From: Caenimonas koreensis DSM 17982
GTDB taxonomy: Bacteria > Pseudomonadota > Gammaproteobacteria > Burkholderiales > Burkholderiaceae_C
DNA length: 64,000 bases
Direction of reading: 5' to 3'
Assembly: GCF_009646335.1 (NCBI RefSeq)
Contig: NZ_WJBU01000006.1
Location: 270,892 to 334,891, forward strand
Shown here: positions 24,071 through 32,663 of the stretch, in pieces
Numbering within the stretch: the stretch's first letter is position 1
Layout of the letters: each line of letters starts with the position of its first letter
Translations under genes and position numbers: made by a program
Notes under the pieces: model-generated
Told to the model about the DNA's origin: nothing
The model's database searches: none
Seen by the model: the letters and a program-made list of their open reading frames with translations, nothing else

Positions 24071-25660
24071 TTGGCAACACAGAGCACGAACTTTCCTGGC
24101 CATGGGTACGGCAACGTGTACATCGACTCGCTGCTGTGGGGCTGCGGCTGGACGGGCGGTGCAGTCACCTATTCATTCGGTGCGGGCGCGGTTGCGGCGG
24201 GCGACAGCGACATCGGTGCGTTCACCGGCGCCGAATGGTCCGATCGCGAGAAGGCGGCGTTCACCCGCGCGCTTGCAAACTATTCCGAGGTGTGCAGCCT
24301 GCAGTTCGTTGCGAGCGAATCGCAGGCCGAAGCGAACATCGTCTGGTGGCTCGCGCCCGCCGCGGCACTGGGCCGCAACACCTTGGGCATGCACGACGTG
24401 CCCGATGAAGGGCGTGCGCAGGCCTACGGCTACTTCGGCTGGCAGCAAGCGAGCTGGTCCTACCTTGACGCAGGCGGCGACGGCTATGTGACCATCATCC
24501 ATGAGCTGGGTCATGGCATGGGCCTCGCGCATCCGCACGATGGCGGCGACGAAGACGACGCGACGCGCTTTCCCGGCGTGTCCACGCCGTGGCGCACCGG
24601 CACGAACGCAATGAACCAGGGCATCTGGACCACCATGAGCTACAACGATGGCTGGAGTGTGGCGCCACCCAAGTCATTGGCGTATGGCAACCAGACCACG
24701 CTCATGGCGCTGGACATCGCTGCGTTGCAAGCGCAGTACGGCGCGAACATGACAACGCGCACCGGCGACGACGTGTATGTGCTGCCCACTGCCAACCAGA
24801 GCGGCACCGGCTGGTCTTGCATCTGGGACGCAGGCGGGGCCGACACGATCAGCAATGCTGGCAGCGCGGCAGCCTGCGTCATCAACCTCAACGCCGCACC
24901 GCTCGTCGGCGCCAATGCAGGTGGCTATGTGTCGCGCGGCGCCGGTGTGATCGGCGGCTTCACCATCGCGAACGGCGTGGTGGTCGAGAACGCGACGGGC
25001 GGCAGCGGCAACGACAACCTCACGGGCAACGCGGCAGACAACCGGCTGGACGGCGGCGGCGGCTTCGACGCGATGGCTGGCGGCGGGGGTGACGACACCT
25101 ACATCGTCGACAACACGCGCGATTCGGTGACCGAGCAGGCGAGCGAAGGCAACGACACGGTGTATTCATCCGTGACCTTCACGCTCAAGAGCGAGATCGA
25201 AACACTGGTGCTGACCGGTACTGGCAACATTGGCGGCACCGGCAACAACGCAGCCAACCTGCTGATGGGCAACCAGGGCAACAACTCGCTGAACGGCAGC
25301 GGCGGCGACGACCTGCTCGATGGCGGCGCGGGCGCGGACCGACTCACGGGCGGTGCGGGCGCCGACATCTTTCGCTTCGAAGTGGGCGACACCGGCGTGG
25401 GCTCGAAGGGCCGCGACACCATCACCGACTTCAAGTACGCGCAGGGTGACCGCATCGACCTGCGCGCCATCGACGCCAATGAACTGATCGAGGGCATGCA
25501 GACCTTCACGCTGGTCGCAGGCAAGGCGTTCACCGGCCATGCGGGTGAGCTTGTGTTCTCAAGGTCTGTGCTTTCCGCCGACACGGATGGCGACGGCCTG
25601 GCGGATTTCGAGTTGCAGCTGACGGGGGTGAGTAGCTTCTCCATGGGTCTTCTGCTTTAG
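24071..25660 (+). CDS. Serralysin-like (M10) metalloprotease with RTX calcium-binding repeats
   Basis: 529 residues, no signal peptide. The zinc site is HELGHGMGLAH (144-154), followed by a Met-turn-like TTMSYN (about 189-194). The C-terminal half holds glycine/aspartate nonapeptide repeats (GGSGNDNLTGN, LDGGGGFDAMAGGGGDD, GSGGDDLLDGGAGADRLTGG) that bind calcium after export. It ends in an aliphatic segment, SFSMGLLL, consistent with a C-terminal type I secretion signal. It follows cysQ by 20 bases and may be the last gene of the modification operon. The likely exporter is the system encoded at 27635-34058. Processing or turnover of the surface layer is inference. Confidence 0.9.
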   Translation: MATQSTNFPGHGYGNVYIDSLLWGCGWTGGAVTYSFGAGAVAAGDSDIGAFTGAEWSDREKAAFTRALANYSEVCSLQFVASESQAEANIVWWLAPAAALGRNTLGMHDVPDEGRAQAYGYFGWQQASWSYLDAGGDGYVTIIHELGHGMGLAHPHDGGDEDDATRFPGVSTPWRTGTNAMNQGIWTTMSYNDGWSVAPPKSLAYGNQTTLMALDIAALQAQYGANMTTRTGDDVYVLPTANQSGTGWSCIWDAGGADTISNAGSAAACVINLNAAPLVGANAGGYVSRGAGVIGGFTIANGVVVENATGGSGNDNLTGNAADNRLDGGGGFDAMAGGGGDDTYIVDNTRDSVTEQASEGNDTVYSSVTFTLKSEIETLVLTGTGNIGGTGNNAANLLMGNQGNNSLNGSGGDDLLDGGAGADRLTGGAGADIFRFEVGDTGVGSKGRDTITDFKYAQGDRIDLRAIDANELIEGMQTFTLVAGKAFTGHAGELVFSRSVLSADTDGDGLADFELQLTGVSSFSMGLLL

Positions 25661-26302
25661 TCGTCGGGATAGTTATCCCCACCACGCACGAGAACCCGGG
25701 AATCATGCAATCAGCATCAAACTGGCCATGCAACGTGTCGATCAAAGTCAATAACCGCGTGCGATGGAAAAGGCGGGTACGTAGCCCGAGGGCACAGTCC
25801 CGAAGGTGATCCTGTCCATCGAGTTCGGCACGACGGGGCTCGGACGTCCACTAAACCCGGAGTGGTGGTACCAACCTCGAATTGCCCACGAACGCTATCC
25901 AATCGATTTGCTTCCAAACTTCGGCCTCGATGCGCCTGACCCCCAAGCAGGCGTCGGCACCGTCAAATCTGCGCCGAGTCCATATTGGGCAATTCGAGGA
26001 ACAACAGCCGTGCGGAGCAAGCGACCGTATTCGACCTCTTGCAGTGTGAAGCCACCTCCAGACTGGGATGGAAAGGACTTTTCAGATAAAGCTACGAGAG
26101 CTCGAGACGTGGCGTGGCTAGTACAAGCCGAGGCCGGCGCCTATGTTGATATTGGCAATACCTGCCGAGGTTTCGCCAGCGCTGACAACGGAAAGCTCAT
26201 CACTGCAAAGATTGACGTGCCTGGCATGGCGATCTCAGACATTGACAAGATCTACCTAGCGGCCGCGCGCCGACTTTCCGAAGTGACTGTGGATTAAGGT
26301 CA
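25661..26302. other. Lower-GC stretch without a confident gene
   Basis: Between the protease and the toxin-antitoxin pair the base composition drops and no recognised gene is present. One open frame (described separately) covers 25806-26297. GGGAT-AGTT-ATCCC just after the protease stop is a short hairpin without a T-tract and is not convincing as a terminator. I see no repeats that would define a mobile element. Confidence 0.5.
25806..26297 (+). CDS. Hypothetical protein, uncertain
   Basis: 163 codons from a GTG; a stop lies in frame a few codons upstream. The product (for example WYQPRIAHERYPIDLL and GKLITAKIDVPGMAISDIDK) matches no family I recognise. Codon use is weaker than in the flanking genes and GC is lower, so it may be a foreign gene, a degraded fragment or a chance frame. 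The C-terminal third looks most protein-like. It ends just before the operator of the toxin-antitoxin genes. Confidence 0.3.
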   Translation: MILSIEFGTTGLGRPLNPEWWYQPRIAHERYPIDLLPNFGLDAPDPQAGVGTVKSAPSPYWAIRGTTAVRSKRPYSTSCSVKPPPDWDGKDFSDKATRARDVAWLVQAEAGAYVDIGNTCRGFASADNGKLITAKIDVPGMAISDIDKIYLAAARRLSEVTVD

Positions 26303-26322
26303 GGTGTTACCATGGTAATACC
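26303..26322. promoter_or_regulatory. Near-perfect palindrome, likely antitoxin operator
   Basis: GGTGTTACCATGGTAATACC is a 20-base palindrome with one mismatched pair, centred on CCATGG, 13 bases upstream of the antitoxin start. Ribbon-helix-helix antitoxins usually repress their own operon by binding such palindromes. The ATG inside it is not a likely start because AGGAG precedes the ATG at 26336. Confidence 0.65.
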
Positions 26323-26335
26323 TACAGGAGTACGC

Positions 26336-26644
26336 ATGGCAACCGTTTCTGTTTCCGTCAAGCTTTCCGACGCCACCAAGGCACGCGTCGATCGGCTGGC
26401 CGCCAACAACGGCACATCGCCACATGCGTTGATGATCGAGGCGATTGAAGCCGCACTGGAGCGAGGGGAGAAGCACGATGCATTCGTCGAAGCGGCACGC
26501 CAGTCCCGCGCCCAGATGATTGCGAGCGGCAAGGCCTACGATGGCGACGAATACCTGGCCTATGCCCGAGCCAGGCTTAGCGGGGAAAAGGCCACTCGCC
26601 CACGGCAGAAGGCAATCAAGACCCTGGGGACAACGTCCAGGTGA
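26336..26644 (+). CDS. CopG/ParD-type ribbon-helix-helix antitoxin
   Basis: 102 residues from the ATG that follows AGGAG. The N-terminal MATVSVSVKLSDATKARVDR (1-20) is the beta strand and first helix of a ribbon-helix-helix DNA-binding domain; the second helix is SPHALMIEAIEAALERGE. The C-terminal tail would wrap the toxin. The stop overlaps the toxin start (GTGA), typical of toxin-antitoxin pairs. Autoregulation through the upstream palindrome is expected. Confidence 0.88.
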   Translation: MATVSVSVKLSDATKARVDRLAANNGTSPHALMIEAIEAALERGEKHDAFVEAARQSRAQMIASGKAYDGDEYLAYARARLSGEKATRPRQKAIKTLGTTSR

Positions 26645-26931
26645 CGCGGCTGCTGATAGCCGAGCGAGCGGCGCTCGATATCGATCGGCTCTGCGATTTT
26701 CTGCTGGACACGATGCCGCACGAGGCGATACGAACTGGCGAGCTGATATTCGACGCGCTCGAAGTCCTCAAGGCCCATCCAGCGATCGGGCGCCCCGTCG
26801 GTGAAGGTTTCCGGGAACTCGTCATCTCGCGTGGCAAGACTGGATATCTTGCCTTGTACCTCTATGACGAAGATGCCGATGCAGTGTCGATCTTGGCGCT
26901 GCGGCACCAGCGGGAAGGTGGCTATGCCTGA
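26641..26931 (+). CDS. ParE/RelE-family toxin
   Basis: 96 residues from a GTG that overlaps the antitoxin stop. The RelE/ParE fold is suggested by AALDIDRLCDFLLDTMP (helical hairpin), HPAIGRPVGEGFRELVISRG and the terminal strand AVSILALRHQREGGYA, all characteristic positions in ParE-like toxins. Members inhibit DNA gyrase or cleave mRNA; which applies here cannot be told. The pair lies in a lower-GC islet between the surface-protein and secretion operons and was probably acquired by transfer. Confidence 0.88.
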   Translation: MTRLLIAERAALDIDRLCDFLLDTMPHEAIRTGELIFDALEVLKAHPAIGRPVGEGFRELVISRGKTGYLALYLYDEDADAVSILALRHQREGGYA

Positions 26932-26978
26932 CCTGTCGGCGCCCTGGCGGCCTGGCAGGGCAACGAAGGTCAGAATTA

Positions 26979-27013
26979 TTCATATAGGAACCAAGTACAA
27001 TCTCCTATATGAA
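26979..27013. repeat. Perfect 11-base inverted repeat over the start codon of the TnpB-like gene
   Basis: TTCATATAGGA and TCCTATATGAA are exact inverted copies separated by 13 bases. The right arm contains the ATG of the following gene. No Shine-Dalgarno sequence lies at the usual distance; AGGA in the left arm is about 20 bases away. It may be an operator or an RNA hairpin that hides the start of the secretion operon. Confidence 0.7.
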
Positions 27014-27638
27014 AGAGCCCCCGCGCAAGGATTCCCTGCGTATCACCCTGAATGCCACGCCTGAACAGGTGGTGCGGCTCGTGGCGTTGCAGCAGGCATT
27101 TGCGCTGCTGTGCAACACCCTCGCGCCGCTCGTGCAGCAAAACCGCAACTGGAATCGCGTCACGCTGCACCACCTGGCTTACCGCTCGCTGCGCCAGCAG
27201 TTCCCGGCCATTGGTTCGCAGATGGTCTGCAACGCCATCTATGCCGTCTCGCGCACCTCGCGCGTCGTGTTCCAGCACCCGGACAGCCCGTTCCACGTGA
27301 GCCGCATGGCCGGCAAGCCGCTGCCGCTGATCCACTTCGCGGACACCAATCCTGTTTACTTCGACCGCCACACGCTCAGCCTGAAGGCGGGGGTGATGTC
27401 GCTGTACACGCTCGACGGGCGCATGCGCATGAAGCTGCCGCTCAAGCCGGCGGACGAGAGCCTGTTTCACGAGCGCAAGCTGCGCGAAGTGATCCTCTCG
27501 CGCCGCAAGGACGACAAGTTTGAACTGCTGTTCTCGTTCATGGAGCCCGATGAAGACGAGCCCGACGAACGCGCATTGCCCTCGGCCCAGCAACGCGGCC
27601 AGTTACCCGATTACGTGAAAGTGAAGGTGGAAGCATGA
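27009..27638 (+). CDS. Small protein resembling the N-terminal part of TnpB (no RuvC domain), leading the secretion operon
   Basis: 209 residues. LRITLNATPEQVVRLVALQQ (10-29) and the helices to about 85 resemble the N-terminal region of IS605-type OrfB/TnpB. The beta-rich part (about 100-175; VYFDRHTLSLKAG, MSLYTLDGRMRMKLPL and FELLFSF) resembles the wedge domain that grips guide RNA and DNA. No RuvC nuclease motif or zinc finger follows, and the tail is acidic. The stop overlaps the first ABC transporter start by four bases, so it is coupled to the secretion genes rather than being a transposon remnant by chance. A regulatory role is inference; it could also be an unrelated protein with a similar pattern. 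Confidence 0.6.
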   Translation: MKEPPRKDSLRITLNATPEQVVRLVALQQAFALLCNTLAPLVQQNRNWNRVTLHHLAYRSLRQQFPAIGSQMVCNAIYAVSRTSRVVFQHPDSPFHVSRMAGKPLPLIHFADTNPVYFDRHTLSLKAGVMSLYTLDGRMRMKLPLKPADESLFHERKLREVILSRRKDDKFELLFSFMEPDEDEPDERALPSAQQRGQLPDYVKVKVEA

Positions 27639-29455
27639 CGCCAGCAACAACAACAAGCACGGCGACGTCGGCAGCAGCGGCCGCCGCTGCGCGCAGCCTG
27701 CAAAAGGCAGCCAGCAAGTCAGAGCTCGCTGAAGCCGTGGCATCGCTGCGGCCGTATTTCAAGCGGGCGATGATGTTCAGCCTGGTGTCGGCGCTGCTCG
27801 TGCTCGCGCCCACGGCCTACATGCTCGAGGTGTACGACCGCGTCGTCACCACCCGCAACCACTTCACGCTCGCCATGCTGCTGGGGCTGGTGCTGGGTGC
27901 CTACATCGTGATGGAAATTCTCGAATGGGCTCGCGCGCAAGTGATGTACGGCGCGGGCGTCGCGCTCGATGCCAAGCTGGGCGACCGCGTGTTCAACGCG
28001 ATGTTCACGGCCAACCTGCGCCGCCTGCCCGGTGGCACGCAGCAGACGATGAACGACTTCCGCACCATCCGCGATTTTCTCTATTCACCCCTGGTGATGG
28101 CGGTGATGGAGTCGCCCGTGTCGCTGGTCTTCACGATTCTCGTGTTCGCGATCAGCCCCATCCTGGGCTGCGTTGCGCTGGCCGGCGCTTTCGTGCAGGT
28201 GGGCATCGGTGTGCTGAACGAAAGGGCGACCAAGCCGCCGCTCATTGCTGCCAATCGCAGCTCGTTCGCCGCGCAGCAATACGCCGACGGTGTGCTGCGC
28301 AACGCGCAGGTCATCGAGTCGATGGGCATGCAGCGCGACATCCATAAGCGCTGGATCGAAAAGCAGCGTGAGTTCCTGGGCCTGCAGGCAGTCGCCTCCG
28401 AGCGCGCGGGCGGCTACCAGGCGGTGACCAAGTTCCTGCAGCAGACAGTGAGCTCCGGCCTGATGGGTGTGGCCGCGCTGCTGCTGCTGCACGACATGAT
28501 CAACGGTGGCAGCGGCATGCTGATCATTGCCTCCGTGCTGGGCGGCCGCATTCTTGCGCCGTTCGTGATCATCGTGGGGCAATGGCGCGGCTTCATCGCT
28601 GCACGCGACTCATGGACGCGCGTTGACGCGCTGCTCACGGCGCTGCCGGCCAAGCCTGAAGCGATGACGCTTCCTGCGCCCAAGGGCAGTCTGCAGGTCG
28701 AGAGCATCGTCGCTGCGGCGCCGGGCTCGCCCCTGCCGATCCTCAAGGGTGTGGCGTTCGGCCTGCTGCCGGGCGACGTCCTCGCCGTGATCGGCCCGTC
28801 TGCGTCCGGCAAGACAACACTGGCGCGCTGCCTCGTCGGCCTGTGGCCCTCGTCGGGCGGCAAGGTTCGACTCGACGGTGTGGATGTGTTCGCGTGGGAC
28901 AAGTCAGAGCTGGGCCCGCACGTGGGTTACCTGCCGCAGGACGTCGAGCTGTTCGAAGGCACCATGGCCGAGAACATCGCGCGCTTTGGCGAAGTCGAAA
29001 TGGCGAAGGTCCAGGCCGCTGCCAGCGCCGTCGGCTTGCATGAATTCATCCTGGCCCTGCCGCAGGGCTATGACAGCCCCGTCGGCCGCGACGGTGCACG
29101 CCTGTCGGGCGGCCAGCGCCAGCGCGTGGGCCTGGCACGCGCGCTGTATGGCGACCCGGTGTTCGTCGTGCTCGACGAGCCCAATTCCAGCCTCGACGAC
29201 GAAGGCGATGCCGCACTGGCGTCGGCCATCAAGGAACTGAAGGGGCGCGGCACCACGTTCGTCGTGATCACGCACCGCACCAGCATCCTGGGGGTGGTGG
29301 ACAAACTGCTTGTGCTCAAGGACGGCCAGGTGCAGGGCTTCGGTCCGCGCGACGACGTGCTCGCCGCCATGGCCAAGGCCGCGCAACAGGCGCAACAGGC
29401 GCAGCAACAAAGGCAGCAGGGCGGCGGCGCCCCGCGCCTGATGACCACGCCGTGA
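27635..29455 (+). CDS. Type I secretion ABC transporter, first of a tandem pair
   Basis: 606 residues of the PrtD family: an Ala/Thr-rich N-terminal tail, a six-helix membrane domain (about 40-330) and an ATPase domain (about 345-585). Walker A is GPSASGKTT (387-395), the signature is LSGGQRQR (about 490), Walker B is VFVVLDEPNSSLDD (about 509) and the switch histidine is in VVITHR. The C-terminal tail is Gln/Ala-rich. There is no N-terminal peptidase domain, as expected for exporters of RTX-type substrates with uncleaved C-terminal signals. It works in the inner membrane with the HlyD and TolC proteins encoded downstream. Confidence 0.95.
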   Translation: MTPATTTSTATSAAAAAAARSLQKAASKSELAEAVASLRPYFKRAMMFSLVSALLVLAPTAYMLEVYDRVVTTRNHFTLAMLLGLVLGAYIVMEILEWARAQVMYGAGVALDAKLGDRVFNAMFTANLRRLPGGTQQTMNDFRTIRDFLYSPLVMAVMESPVSLVFTILVFAISPILGCVALAGAFVQVGIGVLNERATKPPLIAANRSSFAAQQYADGVLRNAQVIESMGMQRDIHKRWIEKQREFLGLQAVASERAGGYQAVTKFLQQTVSSGLMGVAALLLLHDMINGGSGMLIIASVLGGRILAPFVIIVGQWRGFIAARDSWTRVDALLTALPAKPEAMTLPAPKGSLQVESIVAAAPGSPLPILKGVAFGLLPGDVLAVIGPSASGKTTLARCLVGLWPSSGGKVRLDGVDVFAWDKSELGPHVGYLPQDVELFEGTMAENIARFGEVEMAKVQAAASAVGLHEFILALPQGYDSPVGRDGARLSGGQRQRVGLARALYGDPVFVVLDEPNSSLDDEGDAALASAIKELKGRGTTFVVITHRTSILGVVDKLLVLKDGQVQGFGPRDDVLAAMAKAAQQAQQAQQQRQQGGGAPRLMTTP

Positions 29456-31200
29456 TCGAAGCAAAAACAACCATGAAACAACCTTCCTTCTTCGAGCGCA
29501 GCGAACTCACGCAGGCCCTGTGGGCCTTCCGCCGCGAGTTCTACATCGTGGCGCTCTTCAGCTTCGTGTCGAACCTGCTGATGCTGGCGCCGACGATCTA
29601 CATGCTGCAGATCTATGACCGCGTCATGGTCAGCCGCAGCGAGCTGACGTTGCTGGCCGTCTCGCTGATCACGCTGTTCCTGTTCGGCATCATGGCCATC
29701 TCCGACTGGTCGCGCTCGCGCGTGCTGGTGCGTGCCGGTGTGCGCTTTGACGAGCAACTGTCCACGCGCGTTTTCAATTCGAGCTTCGAGTCATACCTGT
29801 CGCAATCGTCGGCAAGCCCCTCGCGCTCGTTCAGCGACCTGCTGACCATCCGCCAGTTCCTCACCGGCCAGGGCATCTACGCGTTCTTCGACGCGCCGTG
29901 GGCGCCGATCTACATCATCGTGATCTTCTTCCTGCAGCCCGTGCTTGGCTGGCTGGCACTGTTCTTCGCATGCGTGCAGGGCCTGCAAGCCTGGTTTGGC
30001 CACCGCCATACGGTCAAGCCTTCAGAGGCGGCGCAAGCAGCCGGCATGGAAGTCAGCAGCTACCTGCAAAGCAAGCTGCGCAACGCGGAAGTGATCGAGT
30101 CGATGGGCATGCTTGATTCGCTGCGTGCGCGCTGGCGCAAGCTGCAACTCGGCTGGCTGGGCCAGACGAGCGAGTCGCAAGGCGTCGTCAACCGCGTGCA
30201 GGCCTGGAGCAAGTTGCTGCGCTACAGCCAGCAGTCGATTTCACTGGGCGTGGGCGCGCTGCTCGTGATCCACGGTGATTTGTCGCCAGGCGGCATGATC
30301 GCCTCGAACATGCTGATGACGCGTGCGCTGTCGCCCATCGACCAGCTCGTGTCCACCTGGCGCATGCTCGCGATGACGCGCGCTGCCTTCGACCGCCTCG
30401 AAAAGCTGCTGCAGCAGTACCCCGAACGCGACCCGAACCTGAGCCGCGTGGCACCCAACGGCAGCATGCAATTGCGTGATGTCGTCGCCACGGCCACGGG
30501 CCGCGAGACGCCCATCCTCAAGGGTGTGAGCTTCGAAGTACAGGCCGGCACTGTCACCGCGATCCTCGGGCCGTCCGGCTCGGGCAAGTCGACGCTGGCG
30601 CGCGTGATGGTCGGCATCTGGCCCGAGGTGTCGGGCGAGGTGCTGATCGACGGGCTGCCCATCAACGGATGGAACCGCGTCGAGCTTGGGCCGCACCTGG
30701 GTTACCTGCCGCAAGACATCGAACTGTTCGAAGGCTCGATCGCCGACAACATCGCGCGCTTCGGCGCAGCCGATTCCGACAAAATCATCGAAGCTGCGCG
30801 CTGTGCCGGCCTGCACGAGATGATCCTGCGCTTTCCCAAGGGCTACGACACGTCGATAGGCGAGGCAGGCGGCATGCTCTCGGGCGGCCAGCGCCAGCGT
30901 ATCGGCCTGGCGCGCGCCGTGTACGGCAACCCGCGCGTGATCGTGCTCGACGAGCCGAACTCCAACCTCGACGACGCGGGCGAAGCATCGCTGGTGCGCA
31001 CGATCAAGCAGCTCAAGCAGGAAGGCCGCACGGTCTTTCTCATCACGCACCGCGGAAGCATTGTGTCGGTCGCCGACCGCGTGATGGTTCTCAAAGACGG
31101 CGAGATCAAGGTCGATGGCGCACGTGAACAGGTGATGGCCGCGCTGCGCCCGCCGCCAAAACAACAACCGCCGCAAGCAGGCGTTCCGCAGCCGGCCTGA
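29452..31200 (+). CDS. Type I secretion ABC transporter, second of a tandem pair
   Basis: 582 residues, clearly paralogous to the preceding gene product (shared LAPTIYMLQIYDRVMVSR, GPHLGYLPQDIELFEGS). Walker A is GPSGSGKST (about 374-382), the signature LSGGQRQR is near 476 and Walker B VIVLDEPNSNLDD near 495; the switch His is in FLITHR. All ATPase motifs are intact, so the two could form a heterodimer or two homodimeric pumps with different substrates. The GTG start overlaps the previous stop; an ATG at 29473 is an alternative. Confidence 0.95.
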   Translation: MIEAKTTMKQPSFFERSELTQALWAFRREFYIVALFSFVSNLLMLAPTIYMLQIYDRVMVSRSELTLLAVSLITLFLFGIMAISDWSRSRVLVRAGVRFDEQLSTRVFNSSFESYLSQSSASPSRSFSDLLTIRQFLTGQGIYAFFDAPWAPIYIIVIFFLQPVLGWLALFFACVQGLQAWFGHRHTVKPSEAAQAAGMEVSSYLQSKLRNAEVIESMGMLDSLRARWRKLQLGWLGQTSESQGVVNRVQAWSKLLRYSQQSISLGVGALLVIHGDLSPGGMIASNMLMTRALSPIDQLVSTWRMLAMTRAAFDRLEKLLQQYPERDPNLSRVAPNGSMQLRDVVATATGRETPILKGVSFEVQAGTVTAILGPSGSGKSTLARVMVGIWPEVSGEVLIDGLPINGWNRVELGPHLGYLPQDIELFEGSIADNIARFGAADSDKIIEAARCAGLHEMILRFPKGYDTSIGEAGGMLSGGQRQRIGLARAVYGNPRVIVLDEPNSNLDDAGEASLVRTIKQLKQEGRTVFLITHRGSIVSVADRVMVLKDGEIKVDGAREQVMAALRPPPKQQPPQAGVPQPA

Positions 31201-31268
31201 GGCCGTCTCAAGCCCACCCGCATCGACTGCACCCTGTTACCCGACAAAATTTTTCCGAGCTCACTGCC

Positions 31269-32660
31269 ATGGCCAAATCAGACATCCTCTCCCGCCTTTC
31301 ATCCGTACCCGGCAATGCCGCCGAGAACGCCGTCGTCGTCAAGGAAGACAACGAGCTCGCCGCAGCCGCTGCCGCGTCCAGCGACTCCATCGGCGCCGCG
31401 AAATTCGGCCTGTGGGCGCTGGGCATCGGCTTCGGCGGCTTCCTGCTGTGGGCCGCGTTCGCGCCGCTCGACGAAGGCGTGCCGAGCCAGGGCATGATCT
31501 CCGTGGACACCAAGCGCAAGCCGGTGCAGCACCCCACGGGCGGCCTCGTCAAGCAAGTGCTGGTGGGCGAGGGCGATCACGTCAAGGAAGGCCAGGTGCT
31601 GCTTCGCCTGGACGACGCACGCGCCAAGGCTGACTTTGAAGGCATCCGCCAGCACTACATGAGCTTTCGCGCCTCGCAAGGGCGCCTGTCGGCAGAGCAG
31701 GTCAATGCGCCGAAGATCACGTTCCATCCTGATCTGCTCAAGGCTGCGAGCGATCCGCTCATCCGCAACCAGATGGTGTCGCAGGAGCAGCTGTTCACCT
31801 CGCGCCGCGAGCAGCTTCGCGCCGACCTGCAGGGCATCCAGGAAAGCATCGAAGGCCAGCAGGCACTGGTCAATTCATACAAGGGCATGCTGGCCAGCCG
31901 CCGCGAGACCATCAAGCTGCTCAACGAGGAGCTCACGCAGTCGCGCGACCTGGTCAAGGAAGGCTACCTGCCGCGCAACCGCCAGCTCGAACTCGAGCGA
32001 ATGGTTTCCGAGTCGAACAGCGCCATGGCAGAAGTGCTGGGCAACATCCAGCGTGCCGAACGCGCGATCCTCGAGTTGCGCCAGCGCTCGATCTCGCGCC
32101 GCGAGGATTACCGCAAGGAAGTCGAGTCGCAACTCACCGACGTCACGCAGCAAGTGCAGGCTGACGAGGCGAAGTTCCATTCGCTGCAGGATGAACTGGC
32201 GCGTGTCGACATCAAGGCGCCCGCCACGGGCCAGGTGGTGGGCCTCGCAGTGCAGACGGTGGGCGGCGTGATCCAGACGGGCCAGAAGCTCATGGACATC
32301 GTGCCGGACAACGAGCCGCTGCTTATCGAAACGCGCGTGTCGCCCAACCTGATTGACCACGTGTCCGCGGGCCTGCCGGTGGACATCCGCTTCAACGCTT
32401 TTTCCAACACGCCGACGCTGGTGGTGGAAGGCAAGGTGGTGTCGATCTCCGCCGATTTGCTGGTGGACCAGGCGTCGAACCAGCAGTACTACCTGGCGCG
32501 CGTGACGGTCACGCCTGAAGGCTACAAGAAGCTCGGCAAGCGCGTCTTGCAGCCTGGCATGCCCGTCGATGTGATTCTCAAGACCGGCGAGCGCTCGCTG
32601 CTGGCTTACATGCTGCACCCGCTGACCAAGCGCCTTGCAGCAGCCATGAAGGAGCAATGA
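31269..32660 (+). CDS. HlyD-family membrane fusion protein of the type I secretion system
   Basis: 463 residues with a short cytoplasmic tail, one membrane helix (about 45-65; FGLWALGIGFGGFLLWAAFA), a lipoyl-like half motif (HPTGGLVKQVLVGEGDHVKE), a long periplasmic coiled coil (about 110-300) and the C-terminal beta-barrel with VDIKAPATGQVVGLAVQTVG. It bridges the ABC transporters to the TolC-like channel. It lies 68 bases after the transporter and three bases before the TolC gene. The length is typical of PrtE/HlyD proteins. Confidence 0.95.
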   Translation: MAKSDILSRLSSVPGNAAENAVVVKEDNELAAAAAASSDSIGAAKFGLWALGIGFGGFLLWAAFAPLDEGVPSQGMISVDTKRKPVQHPTGGLVKQVLVGEGDHVKEGQVLLRLDDARAKADFEGIRQHYMSFRASQGRLSAEQVNAPKITFHPDLLKAASDPLIRNQMVSQEQLFTSRREQLRADLQGIQESIEGQQALVNSYKGMLASRRETIKLLNEELTQSRDLVKEGYLPRNRQLELERMVSESNSAMAEVLGNIQRAERAILELRQRSISRREDYRKEVESQLTDVTQQVQADEAKFHSLQDELARVDIKAPATGQVVGLAVQTVGGVIQTGQKLMDIVPDNEPLLIETRVSPNLIDHVSAGLPVDIRFNAFSNTPTLVVEGKVVSISADLLVDQASNQQYYLARVTVTPEGYKKLGKRVLQPGMPVDVILKTGERSLLAYMLHPLTKRLAAAMKEQ

Positions 32661-32663
32661 TCC

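Noticed and set aside
25666..25679. GGGAT-AGTT-ATCCC hairpin after the RTX protease
   Set aside because: Stem of only five pairs and no T-tract; not a convincing terminator.
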